A stretch of DNA of 64,000 nt from Membranipora membranacea (taxonomy: Eukaryota; Bryozoa; Gymnolaemata; Cheilostomatida; Membraniporidae). Location of the stretch: positions 7,333,501 through 7,397,500 of the forward strand of contig OU612074.1 in NCBI GenBank assembly GCA_914767715.1, given 5' to 3'. A model generated the notes under the pieces. It did no database searches. It saw only the letters and a list, made by a program, of their open reading frames with translations, and was not told the origin of the DNA. Below are positions 22,186 to 33,989 of the stretch, in pieces. The translations under genes were made by a program, and so were the position numbers. Within the stretch, counting starts at the first letter, position 1; each line of letters begins with the position of its first letter.

Positions 22186-23334
22186 GGTTGATGGTGCTAA
22201 TTAACATGCCCGCTATTCACTACTCAGAGTTGTTTTCTTTTGTCTAGGCGTTGCGTTTCCTCCATGAATCCATGAATCATATTTGCATAAAGGTCTTGAT
22301 AGTTTCAAATAAAGTTAGGTAATGTTTCAAGGGAAATTCTGTAAGAACAGGCTGCAGGGAAAGGATGGGTGGTGGACACCCACTCTGACAGTCTACCCTA
22401 GCTAGAAGAGACTCACTTTCAAGATCCATCATCGCGACTATTAGCCATAGTGATCAACCAGTTGGTCATGACAAGTTTACTTTGGCTGCGTAGATTGTAT
22501 AAATATGCAGTTTGAGGTGGCTACAAAATACAAAGAAATCACATGAGTAGTGTGTGCAATATTGAAAATGATTCACCGAAAATTTTTTATGAAGCTCTAT
22601 TGCATTTGATTTTGAATATGTACAGGAACCAATCATTTGAAGCAGTTCCCATTATAACATCTTACTTGATCTTAGGTGAGCGGATATCTACAAGGCTGTT
22701 CCTCGGTTTTGGTCCCTATGTGCCATCGGGCTGTGGGCAAAAGTATTGGGGCTCAGACTAGATCCAATGTAGAATCTTACGCAATTATCCAATTAGCTCT
22801 CCAAATCAACAATTGGTGTAAAGGATGTTTGAGTTAACATATTGGCAATGACATTTTGAGTGAGTATGTAATGAGTATCTTCTGTTTTGTCAGCGGTTGG
22901 ATTTACAAGTTCCTCATTTATGCTGCAGTCTCAGAACCACTGGCAAATGATGTGGACAAATGGAATCATGTGACATCTTTGATCAATAGTTTCGGAGGTA
23001 TTTTTTCACCCTGCACCGGCTAGTGTTTGTTTAAACTCCTGTTTATGCCGAGAATAGATGTCACCATAGGGTAAGGATATACAGAGGGGACACTTCATTG
23101 ATAGTAAGAGTCACTGTGGATTTTGATTCTCTTTGGGAAAATTGCGCACAGATTCGAAATCCCATATGGAATGCAACAATTTGTATTATTAGTAGATTTT
23201 TGCTGATTTGTAATAGTCCGGTGGTAGCCTTTGCAAAATGTGGCTAGAAATGCAACTTCATTTGCTCTTTTGGATGGATAAGGTTTGTCTGCTGTTTCTA
23301 GTACAGTTTTCACAGTGATCGCAATGGTAATGAT
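22186..23334. other. shared arm sequence without recognised gene
   Basis: Present in both arms (mirror 51081-52229). Open frames such as 22543-22761 and 23095-23313 recur in the right arm, but the two copies differ mainly at amino-acid-changing sites, so they are probably not coding. Confidence 0.6.
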
Positions 23335-24440
23335 AATGGATCTGTGACCTATTTAATCTGTCTCTTAGAACTGCCACATTGCCTAAGATTTGGAAAACTG
23401 TATCTGTTATTCCAATCCCAAAAGTTTCAGGTGCAAATCAATCAAAAGACTTCCGGCCTATGGCCCTCACATCTGTGTTAGCTAAACATTTAGAATGACT
23501 GATATTGCCTTACATCTCAGATAAAATCGCAGATGATAATCAGTTTGCCTGCAAACGCAACAGAGGTACTGAGGACGCCCTGATGATGCTCTTTGATAAT
23601 GTATCACAACATATTAACCTGAAAGCTCAAAATTACACGCAAGCAGTATTCATTGACTTCAGTAGTATATTTAACACCAATGACAGCAAACTCATGATCG
23701 AGAGATTGAAAGATAAAAACATCAACTCTAACATCACTACCTAAATTTCCAGCCCTCTCACACACAGAACCCAAGCCGTAACTTCTGGTGGCGATGTATC
23801 AACATCAGCAGAAACATCAACTGGCTCGCCACAGTGCTCTCTCCAATTCTGTTGACCCTGTATGTTGAGACAACAAACACATCTCAAACCAACTTCTGCA
23901 TACTAACATGACTAGCGCTAACGATAACATCATCCTAGAATATATAAATAGAGGGGAAATCTCCAATATGCAAGTTGAAGTCAACAACATCGCCTCCTGG
24001 TGTGATAAAAACCATCTTATCATAAACTCCAGCCAAACCAAAGAACTGCTCTTTACTAACCAACCGAACCCGGACCCCCTCACCATCAAACAGATTAACG
24101 TCGAACGAGTCGAGAAATATAAATTCCTCGGCACCAAAGTGACCTCGAAACTCAAATTCTCAGAGAGTACTAATCTACTAACAGATAAACTCAGCAAACG
24201 CCTATGTATTATGAAGAGACAATCAAAACTAGGTGTCAGTGCTAAGACCATGAAGCTAGCCTACGAGGCATTCATTGAAAGTGTCATATCTTTCCATCTG
24301 GCAATTAACTTCAAACACCTATCAGCCGATAATATTAAAGATCTAAATCGTCAGGTCTGAATAGCCTTCATACTAAGTGGCGAAAAACTAACATCAAAAT
24401 CAATAAAATGAACTTTCGGAAGATCGATCTAAAGCAAAAT
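23335..24440 (+). pseudogene. CR1/L2-like RT relic (left arm)
   Basis: Starts in the RT fingers (LPKIWKT..VIPIPK, then KDFRPMALT), with ISDKIADDNQFACKRNRGTE in the frame at 23505-23744 and FIDFSS before a frameshift. The palm resumes at 23908 after a small insertion that destroys the codons before the catalytic motif; the motif itself is AND instead of ADD (23916-23925). The thumb (CDKNHLIINSSQTKELLF, KYKFLGTKVTS) runs to 24360. It belongs to the same family as the LINE at 10150-12050. The mirror copy at 49990-51080 keeps a clean YAND. Confidence 0.85.
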
Positions 24441-24444
24441 GCCA

Positions 24445-26183
24445 CCTATGATTTTAGTCTTTTCTTTTATATATACACAGCCAAGTGGCTTTCAGGGGTA
24501 TCCCTTTAACCACAAACAAAGTAGCTAAAGTTACCGCCAATGCAGACATTCTTCTTTTTTTTTGCCTAGATAACGCCGATGTAGAATATATTTTTTTCTT
24601 TTTTTGATCACATCCGGCAGGCTACCGGCAGCGAGTTAAATAGAGTAAAAACACAGCTTTTGGCTTTGGGTACAGCGGAACTAACCAACGAGTACGCTGT
24701 CGATGAGATAAAAGTGTGTGGAATCTGTTTTAAAGATACCGACAGCCAAGAAATGGAAAGAATAAATATGTTAGAATGCATCCGAAAGTTAAAAAGTAAA
24801 ATAAACTTCTTTCAGACTATTCCCTGTACCATCAAAGGGAAGTCATAATAGTTAATACAATATTGTACCCAATAATATTTTACATGGCACACACCTTTTT
24901 ACCCAGTGCAATACACACAGCTCTGATGAAAAAGCTTGCCTTTTCCCTGATCTATGGAGAAGGGAAAACAGAATTAATTTAAAGACTTCGTAGAGCTGGC
25001 AAAAGAAAAAGGAGGCATGGGCTTATATGAACTAAAATCCTACTGTGAGGCAACTTACCTTCGGAATAACCTATGCCTATCTGTACAAGAGTCCTTTGAA
25101 CACCAAAGACTTAACCCTCTTTTTATTTTTTTTTTCTTTCTGGACAAGAACTCTGTTTCGACATACATACATATTAAAAACAGTGCATACTGCTTCAAAT
25201 TTCTAGACCAATATAAAAAGGCACAAACAGTACTTGACAAAATAGACGAGAAATCTAAAGACATTCTAAAGATAAGACTTGTGTCGAACAATCAGCTCTA
25301 CCAATTTCTCACAGGAGAGGGCGATCTCTTACCCATTAAAATTCATACAAACCAAGAGTTAAGTGAATTTGAGAAAACCCACTCATCACAAAAGTCCAGC
25401 TTTATGTGGAAGACAGCCATGAATGGCATAGTAAATGGAGCCACCCATTTAAAATGGAAAATACAAGGAGTGAAAACAACTTGTAACTTTTGCATAAAAC
25501 CAGAAACAGAGACATTAGAACATGTAGTAAGCATTCTCGGATGAGAAGTCATAAATTAAACAAACAAACAAACAAACATCATGCAGTTCCCTTCAGGAGA
25601 CAAGAAATATAATGATAGAATCTGTTAAAAAGCTGGGAACACACATTAAAACGAATAAAAACAACAAACAAATCCTTTTCTGTTTAGGTTTGACCCCTAA
25701 TGACCAGGGAAACACCATCAATATGAATGTGTTTGAATATGTGGCAGAGTGCAATAGGAAGATATGGAACGGCAGGCATGAAATAGTTTTTGAGACAGCT
25801 CCTAGGGAAAATAATATAATTGAAATAGAAAGGATATAAAAGCATTTAGTGACTTCTTCTACAATGAGAGAATAGTCCAAGAAAGTAACTTAAAATGTAA
25901 GGGCAGGTGAGGTTGATAGAGGAGTAGCCTGTCCTGGTGACAGTAGTTGAGTAAACAGTACAACTCATGCCTTAAGCAAGTCACCGAAGACCTCTGCTCT
26001 TTTTTTAGTCTTTTTTTTTCAGCAGCCACATTTTTTTTCTTTTTCAATGGCTAAGCAGAGGTGGTTTATTAGAGAATTTTTACCATCATAAAGTAAAACA
26101 CATCCTAAGATAAAAACTAGTTTCTAAAAATACAGTACAGAAAAGTAAAATTTTTTTTTTCGTTCGAGTTCCTCTAATTAACA
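24445..26183 (+). pseudogene. Tx1/L1-like LINE 3' half (left arm)
   Basis: Directly follows the CR1-like relic but belongs to another LINE class. Motifs in order: RGIPLTTNKVAKVTANAD (palm, 24495-24550; the right arm has ANADD, here ADI), a KVCGICFKDTDSQEMERIN thumb block (24710), IKGKS/ILYPIIF, a KGGMGLYELKSY block (25010) and a C-terminal zf-RVT-like CNFC..ETLEHV. A conserved tail ends with CGTTCGAGTTCCTCTAAT at about 26183. The palm, the VVSILG region and the frame near 24980 are all broken. Other copies: 41400-41878, 47738-48105 and 48112-49985. Confidence 0.8.
25527..25577 (+). mobile_element. 50-bp insertion with (CAAA)n tail, left arm only
   Basis: Absent from the right-arm copy of the Tx1 LINE. 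It starts with GCATTCTCGGATGAGAAGTC and ends in about four CAAA units, the form of a very 5'-truncated LINE or SINE tail. It interrupts the C-terminal CCHC-like domain. It postdates the arm duplication, or was lost on the right. Confidence 0.6.
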
Positions 26184-26390
26184 GGAGACTAGTTTGATCC
26201 TCTGCCAATTGATTGACAATGGGATCACCATTTAATACTTACCTTTGCAATGATAATACAAAGGTGAGTATTAAAAGGGAGATGAATTACTTGAAACCAT
26301 CTATATATTATAATATGAATAGTGTGAGGCAGTCCATCCAGTTAATTGACAGAGACCGGTCAAACTACGTACCCCAGCCCCACAATCACT
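26184..26390 (+). mobile_element. foldback MITE-like segment adjoining the Tx1 tail
   Basis: Same structure as 14571-14810: ACTTACCTTTG facing CAAAGGTGAGT in the centre, with CCAATTGATTGACA and GACCGGTCAAACTA at the sides. It begins exactly where the Tx1 tail ends. The inverted-repeat homology to the right arm stops about 40 bp before it. Confidence 0.55.
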
Positions 26391-28410
26391 GACAGTAGCC
26401 TGCCTCTTTGACAGGATAAATAACTTCGAAATTATATAAAAATAATAATGATGCAATTTCATGATTATTATATGTCGAGGGGTCTTAGAAATCAGTCATT
26501 GATGTGAATTGCTGCTTGCCGTACATTGAATCATTCTGCCTGATTCTAAATTCAGTGTTACATCATTGATGAGAAACCAGGAAATTTTTGTGATTTCTAG
26601 TTGAGTAGGAGATGTCTCTTCTTCACACAATCAACAAACCACCTGCATATCTAACCTTTGCGCTTTCGATTGTTAGCGCGATGATTGCAGGACGCCGCAG
26701 TTAGCTATGTTGACAAAAGTGTTTTGAGGTTGTCTCTGTACAACTTCTGCTAAATAAGAATAGTTTCACAGACTTAAATATCAGAACAACATGCCCATAC
26801 ACAGAAAACACATGCTGTGTGACTACTTATTTGCACTCAAGTGAAATGATCAGGAAATTTGAGATATTGTAAACGTAGTCTTGCTAGAAACAGGCAGTTC
26901 AGCGTTTTACACACTTGTTTTACACAAATGACTATTCGGTTGGGACTCAAGCTTGACACTTTAAATGACATAACCATTTTGACCATTTGTAGGTGGAATG
27001 GTAGCCTGACACCATTAAAATATTACTAAGGTAAGTATTAAATGGTGATCCAACTGTCAGTAAAATGACAGTGGATCAAACTGGTGTCACTACCACAGGC
27101 CCACCGGTCCAGATTGTGTATTGCCACATCTGGTACTGTAATATTCACACAAAAGCAAAGCTGACCATCCTAGCATTTAGGGCGTAATTGGCCTGCTAGT
27201 TAGCGTCAAAGCCAGCGATTAAGGTAGTTTTGTCAGAGTGCCCTTGGTAATAACCCATGCAAATGTGACACTGAGGTATGCATAATATTACCACTGCAGT
27301 GCTGGAGGCATAGGCATGACCTTTAGCCTAAAGTCCTTTCTATCTTCTGAAGGGCCTGTTTTTGGGTAGTTTGGTGACTGCCCTGTCCCATTAAACTGGT
27401 AAGATCAGATGTGATTGGTCAGATCATTACACAGAGAGAATTGGTGTCAAATAGACCCAAGAGATATCCATAGGCTGCAAATATAACCATTTTATTGTAA
27501 AACCGTTGATAACAAGCATTAACAAAACCATACATCTTCTCACAAAATAAACCAAGCTTTCCAACTAGGATAGAAACTTTGAGGCCTGGGGAACTCATAT
27601 TCAAAAGATAATTGACAGACACTGTATTGTTTGAAATTTTAATAGGTTGCTGCTTCGCTAAATTATAATTGTTATAATATGAAATTTTTCAATGAAGGGC
27701 TTTGAAAGCAGTCATCGGTATGAATTAATGATTGCCATATTCTGAATCATCCTAAATCTAAATTCAGTGTTATATTATAATTGAAGAGAAACCAGTACTG
27801 TGATTTCCAGTTGGTTAGGAATTGTGTCCGCCTCACACATCCAACAAACAACTTATTTATCTAATCTTCACATTTTCGATCATTTGCACATTGATCGCAA
27901 GAGCCATAGCTGAAATGTCAAAAGTGTTTTGAGGTTGTCTCTGTAAAGGTTTGGCTAGAATAGGACAGTGTTCATCGGACAAAATCTTTCTCTATTTTGA
28001 GAGTTGTCAGAGTTCATAAAGGAGAAGTCAGTTTGATAACATTCACTTATAAGGCACTCAGGTCAGGATGATAAGCTTAGTACTGGAGAACACTGTAACC
28101 CAATACCACCTGCCAAATGGTCGAGGCCCCTAGTGACTAATCAGGAGAACACTCTGGCCTTGATATACAGTAGGAGGGTAGGTAGACACCCTGGTATGAT
28201 AAAAACAAAACCCGCCTATAAGAGTGCATGCAACTTTAGTCTTGCGCTCATCTTCCAACGCCGTACCCTGCTGTCTTGCAGCCGTCTCCCTCCTGGAAAA
28301 AGCTTAAGGGAGCAAACCCAAACAGAAGCCAGGGAGAGTGGCCGCCTTACTCAAGGGCGGCAGACTCACTGAACTCAATGTTTCTTCCAGGTAGTCATAG
28401 CAACTTCAAT
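26391..28410 (+). repeat. R1 repeat, copy D
   Basis: Carries the same block order as copy A from GTAGCCTGCCTCTTTGACA (26394) to GGCGGCAGACTCACTGAACT (28357). At 26613-26640 it preserves the empty site of the U2-headed insertion found in copy G. It runs into RTE-like sequence at its end, as copy G does. Confidence 0.7.
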
Positions 28411-28665
28411 GACTGCAACAATAGAGTCCAAATCCAAGGCCGCCAAAATGCAGATCTCTGCAATGTCAACCAGTTCGAATCAACAAAACCAAAGATATAT
28501 TAGTGAGAGAATTGACGTTCATGGATGACGCAGCCTCATTGATCACTGCTTTGATGACAGGCAATTGAACTGACATCAGCAGCAAAAGGACCGAGAAGAT
28601 GTACCAACTAGTCCCAGGATCCAACACCAGGGGCCTGAAAAAAAAATTGATAATCAATATCTAAA
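28390..28665 (+). pseudogene. RTE-like LINE fragment
   Basis: Closely matches 12905-13165 of the RTE relic (shared AATGCAGATCTCT and CAGCCTCATTGATCAC blocks) and the inverse of 37255-37515. Only the region downstream of the RT palm is present and it is full of stops. The flank up to 28894 shows nothing recognisable. Confidence 0.65.
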
Positions 28666-28894
28666 CAGGGTTACATTGCTCTGTATTCTGATGGTTTTGT
28701 GTAACCACCAACAGGACAATCTATGTCAGAAGTAGAATTCAAAATCCACAACGTTAACAAATCTTTTGAATGAGAATTGAATTAAAGTACAAAGTGGTAG
28801 GGAAAACCAAACTAACCACAAATGGGCCCTTCTGGTAATAAGAACAGAAATGGGGCTAACTTCTTTGTCTATATAGATTCCAGCGTAACAATGC

Positions 28895-29750
28895 TAAGAT
28901 TTATACCTTAATGTCATGTTTGCATGAATTATTACCTAATGCACTATCACAAACTACCCGTATCTTCCGTCAGAATGCGGGCCAATGTTGGCCTATGAAG
29001 CTCCGAGTGCTGTTCAAGGCTAGGATTGTTATCTTCTGTTTATATTTATTATTACAGTACCAGATGTGGCAATACACAATCTGGACTGTGGGCCTGTGGT
29101 AGTGACACCAGTTTGATCCTCTGTCAATTAACCGACAGTTGGATCACCATGTAATACCTACCTTTGTAATATTTGAAGGTGTCAGGCTACCAATCCACCT
29201 ACAATGACCAAATGGATATGCCAATAATGGTCCAAAGCTTGGGACCCGACCAAATAGTGCTTTGTGAGAAACAAGTGTGGATAAACATGAAACTGCCGAT
29301 TTCCAGCAAGGCTATGTTTCTAATATCTAAAATGTCCTGATAATTCTACTCAAGCACAATTTAGAAGATAAAAACAATGTGTTCTCTGTGTATGGGTAAG
29401 TTCTACTCGCAAGTAAATCTGTGAAACTATTCTCATTTGTACAAATCTGTATAGAGACAACCTCAAAACACGTTTGACATCACAGTATTGTCTATGGCGT
29501 CCTGTAATCATTGCGCTAACAAACAAAGGCGCGAAGGTAAGATAAGTAAATTGTTTGTTGATTATTATGAAGAAGGGACAATTCCTTACCAACTTGAACT
29601 CACAATACTTTCCTAGTTTCTCTCACAGCCAGCCCTTAATAACGTCCGAGATGGCGATCACCGCCATAGCAGTCGTTAACGGCCTATGGCCACAATCGCC
29701 ATCCCAAAGGCTTTTACGAGCTGGCTGTGGTTTCTCTTCAATAATTGTAG
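28895..29750 (-). repeat. R1 repeat, copy E
   Basis: Orientation opposite to copy D: TTACAGTACCAGATGTGGCA at 29053, the GATCC hairpin near 29115-29145 and GAGACAACCTC (29455). It is interrupted by the foldback element at 29624-29729, after which the R1 sequence resumes for about 20 bp. Confidence 0.65.
29624..29729. mobile_element. 106-bp foldback hAT-like MITE with 8-bp target duplication
   Basis: Ends are CACAGCCAGC and GCTGGCTGTG; the arms pair over most of their length (GATGGCGAT with ATCGCCATC, GCCATAG with CTATGGC), so almost the whole element is a hairpin. It is flanked by identical GTTTCTCT at 29616-29623 and 29730-29737. Other R1 copies carry the uninterrupted target. An 8-bp duplication fits the hAT superfamily (also P elements). 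It has no coding capacity. Confidence 0.88.
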
Positions 29751-30419
29751 AATTGAATCAAACTGTGTATGATCAAGAGATATGTATTTCAACTCCAACT
29801 TCAGTAGAAACCAGAGCAAGCCAAAATACTGCTAGCACAGTGCTCACTTAAAACAAACTCACTCATCCAGAGCTATATGTACACACAGTTATTCATTATA
29901 CAGTAAAATGCTAACATGTCCAATCATGCACATATGGTAAACAAAAGAAATTATAAAGCCTTATCAGATGCACACAAATCACACCTCCCCATTATTTTCA
30001 AGATCATCTCGCATCTTCTAGTGTAATAGATATAGTTGCCGTATCTCACAGGCGGTTTGGGTGCTCTGGGGAGTTGTACATGGTTCGGCTCGTTATTGTT
30101 ATTGTCACTTTCACTTGACAGGTCGTGGCCATCAAACATGGCAGCTAACTCGGCCTCTAGTTCTTGATCCACCGGGTCATCCTCTATGTCATATATCTCA
30201 CACCCAACCATGAGGTCGACATCATCTCCATGAGAGGCACCTGGATGGCACAGCCTCAAGTCACTGATATGTCTAGGGGTTCCGCCAACCTTCACTGCGG
30301 TGTTTGAGATAATTGCTGTGACCTCCCTAATCGACCATTAGCTTGTATATCTAGCATTTGGAGGTTTGACATATACTTGATCCCCAAAACTGAATGGGTT
30401 TAGTTGTGTATATCTCTGC

Positions 30420-31700
30420 TTGCGGAAGGACTTCTTTGTGACTTCTGGCAGTGATTCGTCTCCAAACCTGTACTCTGAGTCAGCAGGAGTGGAGCCATCT
30501 GTCTTGGCTGAGAACTTTATACAAGTATACTACCTCTTGTACTGAGCTTCCCGTCCATGCAAGCATCCGCTTTAGAGTCCTGTTATGCCATTCCACAATG
30601 CCACTTCCCTTTGCTCGGTAAGCACAACTGAACACATGGTTGAAATTCCATTTGTCCATGAATCCATGGAATGCATCACTCTTGAAGCACAGGCCATTGT
30701 CAGTAAGGAGCTCTGTTGGGGGACTCCTCTCATGAAAAACATGCTCCATGACCCTCACTACAGTGTCGGTGCTTTCATTTCATAGTTGACGCCACACAGA
30801 GAATCTGCTCGGATCACAGTCTATCAGTGTCAAAAATCGGATGCCATTGTGATGCGTTATGTCAGAAGCTAGTCTATACCATGTCTCATCAACTGCAAGA
30901 TCGCCATTCGCCCATCTCACCGGTGCGGGGTCAACTCGCCTGCACAGTCCTGGCACTCCTTCACCTCTTTCTCGACATCATCCTTCTGCACTGCTTCGCC
31001 CCATTTACACCTGAAAAGATAAAAACTCCTCTCCACTCCAAGATGGTGGGAATCATGAAGATCTCGGAGTGCCTCTATAGAATACAAATCAACACAACCC
31101 ACAGACATGACCTCGACAGTGGGTTTTAAACAATTCTTAGGAACTCTCGTGAGTGCAACAGCTAACTTCTCCCCCGACATTACTAGTCTCAACTCTACCT
31201 GTAACTCATACATGCTGATCAGCTCCGAAAACAAACTCAATCTCCTCCTAGTGAGCATCTCTCCAAGACCACTAACCTTTGGGCGTTTACTATCGTTGAT
31301 TATAGAGCTTACCCAAACACAGTGGCTGAATAAGTCATGACTCTGACCGATTTTAAATTCCATTTTACTCCACTACTTAACCCTCTAATCCCAGCTTCCA
31401 GCTCTGCAACATTGATAATGTTTCATCATCTTTCCTCAACCATCAACAATCCTCGGTTATGTGACCATCTATCTCAACCACAACACCAACTGCAAGACTG
31501 CGTGCACCACACCATTTTATTACACCTGGTTCTGTACCAGGCACAGACCACACTCAACAAACTGGATCTTTCAACTGCAATAATACTTTAGTGTCTGCTA
31601 GCATAACCTTCACGGAGGCTGGAATCTCCTTATCTCAATCACAACCACTTGCTTGCCTTTTCATTTAACTGCAAGCCACTCGCAGCCATCCACCAACAGG
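30420..31700 (-). pseudogene. Gypsy RNase H and integrase relics
   Basis: RNase H motifs (SLAVGVVVEIDG, SATVFG, LTRVPK) fall at about 31120-31640. The integrase zinc-binding region, with paired histidines and C-x2-C, spans about 30930-31100. The catalytic core follows at 30480-30758, with TDNG and the final glutamate (GIVEWHN). Frames change repeatedly. The C-terminal extension is open at 29951-30295 and has no chromodomain that I can see. Confidence 0.75.
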
Positions 31701-31799
31701 AAAGTGACCAGTGAGTCTACCACAAAAGGAGGACAAGTCTCGCTTAGTCACCACAGCATCAATTTCACAACATCATTGTCCCGCCCCCATACTTGCTGA

Positions 31800-32430
31800 G
31801 ACAATCCATCTTTATCACTCAGAGACCAAGCACCCTCGCATCACTTATAGGTTCCGGTTCCTTTGTAATAAGACCATATCTAGAGATATGACCTTGAACA
31901 TGATCGACAGACACTAATTCCTTATTTACTATTATATCATCTATGCAATGATCTGTGCCACTCTCAACTTTACTGTCCATCACCATCACTTTACTGAGAA
32001 CTTTTGACATGATCTTTGGTGCAACATTGAGACCGAAACCCATCCATCAGAGTTTGCCCTTATAACGGACTGCTTGAAATTTCTGAAGCTCATCCTCAAC
32101 AAAAAGTTGCAATTAAGCCTTCTTCAGATCAAGCTTACAGCAATTTGCTCCTAGGTCGCACCATTTGTGCAGCTTTTCCTGTCAGATCACAACACCCAAT
32201 CCAGGATTACTGCTTACATACTGATTCAGCTCTCTACCATAATCCATAACAGGCCTCACTGTTCTCTCTTTATTAGGCTGAAATGCAGCCAGAATAGATA
32301 TGACACCTTGAACATCACCGTGCACCGAACCGTGATGCTCCACGAGCCAACGTCTACCAATCCATGACTCAACTTCCTCTTCATACCCAGCTCTACACTT
32401 ATCACGTATAGTATACTCCCCGCATTGATT
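31800..32430 (-). pseudogene. Gypsy reverse transcriptase relic
   Basis: Contains the LNQYV finger block, a DLKKA block, FQAVRYKGK and GFGLNVAPKIMS; the catalytic motif reads CIDD rather than the usual Y-x-DD. Several stops lie between 32050 and 32220. The open part is 31819-32043. Confidence 0.75.
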
Positions 32431-32432
32431 TC

Positions 32433-32951
32433 TTAGAACAGGCTCTTCCCCTTTCCACTTCCAAGAAACTGTCCGACGCTTCCAATCGAAGCATGCACGG
32501 AAGTCAGCATCTCAACCACCACACTAGAGACCTCTGTAATACCAGCAGCTACAACCAGTGACATTTTCTCACTCTCATCAATATAAGCAAAGCGAGGCAC
32601 ACATGTTGGACTCACGGTCATACCTCCCAATCCTCTTATAGCATCCATACCAATGATTGCTTGGAACCCACATACCAATGAATTTGCAACAGAGCAGCGT
32701 AAACCAACAGAATGACTACCAGCCTTTATCATCAAATCAACCTCCCCTTCACAGACTGTTGTTTTACCGCCCAGCATCGTCACAACCTGAGGCTTGGAGT
32801 CTAACTTAGCACCTAACGCTTTGATTACATTGGAGCTAGTCACAGTCCTTTGACAGCCAGTATCAAACAATGACTCACAATCAAGATTACCAATAAAAAT
32901 ACTTGTCATGGGTAATGGCACCTCAATTTTGCGTTGCGTGGCGAGTATCAA
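32433..32951 (-). pseudogene. Gypsy aspartic protease region
   Basis: 172-codon open frame with the catalytic DTG near residue 30 (FDTGCQRTV) and a downstream IIGMDAIRGLG that corresponds to the second conserved protease block. It overlaps the end of gag in another frame. The protease would process Gag-Pol. It is the best preserved part of the element, but the surrounding domains are dead. Confidence 0.8.
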
Positions 32952-33440
32952 ATGCAGATGCTACCTCGTGGCCATTTCCCGGTAGGTTTGGGCACTTGTT
33001 TGCCAGGTGACTAGGCAAATCACACACATAACATTTACGATCACACTGGTAGCCTCCGCCAGCAGCTTCTTCTCTCTTCTTATTATTAGGATACTCATGG
33101 GCCTTATGGCCATTACCTGAACACACAAAACATTGGCCACTTGACCTGTCGCACACCAGCACAAACAAGTGCTGAAGTACTACCTCCCTTTGAAGCAAGC
33201 ATAGCACGAGCCTAACTGACCAGTTCTACCAGTTGTAATTTATCAACATTGACTGTCGATTTGAGCTGCATGGCTACATCAGCTGGTAGACCTGACACAA
33301 ATGCACATCTTATTAAAGGTTAACCACCGGCTGCATGACCCATCAAGGCAACTAGCGTCCTTATGTCAGCTAAATATACATCTACAGACTCATTTTCCTG
33401 CAAAACTCTCTCTTGAGTTGATCGTATTATGATGAAAACG
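32923..33440 (-). pseudogene. Gypsy gag relic with zinc knuckles
   Basis: A capsid-like helical region lies at about 33440-33190, with two in-frame stops. It is followed by two CCHC knuckles. The first has lost its last cysteine (C-x2-C-x4-H-x4-Y) and the second is intact. Gag packages the element RNA in the cytoplasm; this copy cannot. Confidence 0.75.
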
Positions 33441-33989
33441 GGTCTATGTCCTCATATTCTTCATGAGCTCTGTGAGTATTTATGCAATAAACTTGACTGA
33501 CCTTACTCGACTTTGGCACGTTTCCGTTTCTTCAAAACATTACGTGAGTGAGCCCCAGCCACAGTTTATAAATGTCTACAGTCTCCTCCTTTGTTCCCAA
33601 TCATAGACTTTGACACCTTAAATGCCCATCTAACTAAAGACAATAGCGGTACCACCCGTAGCTGCCCGTATTAGGAATCAGTTGCTCAGTTAGAGTAAGT
33701 CACAGAGTCCTTCTCTCTATATGGAATACTGTCTTCATGCTAGAATCTCACGCTTTAAGGCAGTTAACAAGCAGAGCTTGTTCCTCGGTTGCCAGCACAA
33801 GGCCCGGGGAGAGGTATTGAAGAGTATCTCTGAAACTCTATATCCAGGAGTGTAGCCTGGCCTATTCAAATTTATCAGATGAACTGAGCTAAAAGTGATT
33901 CAATGTAAATACCATCATTTTACACTCATTTAGCTGACTGACTTGAATTGACTTAGCTCAATAATAGCTCATACCACAGTTTTCACAAC
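33441..33989. other. unassigned flank of the Gypsy relic
   Basis: Should hold the 5' LTR and leader if the element was once complete, but I find no matching LTR at the other end. No gene visible. Confidence 0.45.

Larger units (their letters stand above)
17615..26145 (+). repeat. left arm of giant inverted repeat
   Basis: Its sequence matches the reverse complement of 48112-62560 from the 11-bp array inward: R1 copies, SINE-B fragment, two-exon unit, SINE-B, SINE-C, CR1-like RT and Tx1-like RT occur in exact mirror order. Paired open frames differ at a few per cent of residues (for example 2 of 65 in the terminal exon), so identity is about 97% by eye. Relative to the right arm it lacks 5.7 kb at 19954/19955 and has extra sequence around 24983-25165 and 25527-25577. 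Confidence 0.93.
29951..33440 (-). mobile_element. degenerate Ty3/Gypsy LTR retrotransposon
   Basis: On the minus strand the order is gag with zinc knuckles, aspartic protease, RT, RNase H, integrase, then a C-terminal extension. That order is diagnostic of Ty3/Gypsy (Metaviridae). Multiple stops and frameshifts occur in every domain. LTRs were not identified: neither 29750-29950 nor 33440-33990 showed a clear direct repeat to the other. It sits between R1 copy E and repeat R3. Confidence 0.85.

Noticed and set aside
22543-22761. 72-codon frame conserved in both arms
   Set aside because: The two copies differ at about four amino acids with little silent change, and conservation is explained by recent duplication.
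29750-29950. 3' LTR of the Gypsy relic
   Set aside because: No matching direct repeat found near 33440-33990 by eye, so I did not annotate it.
30187-30300. Acidic host protein in the 114-codon minus-strand frame
   Set aside because: Position right after the integrase and the frame relation make it the C-terminal part of the Gypsy polyprotein.
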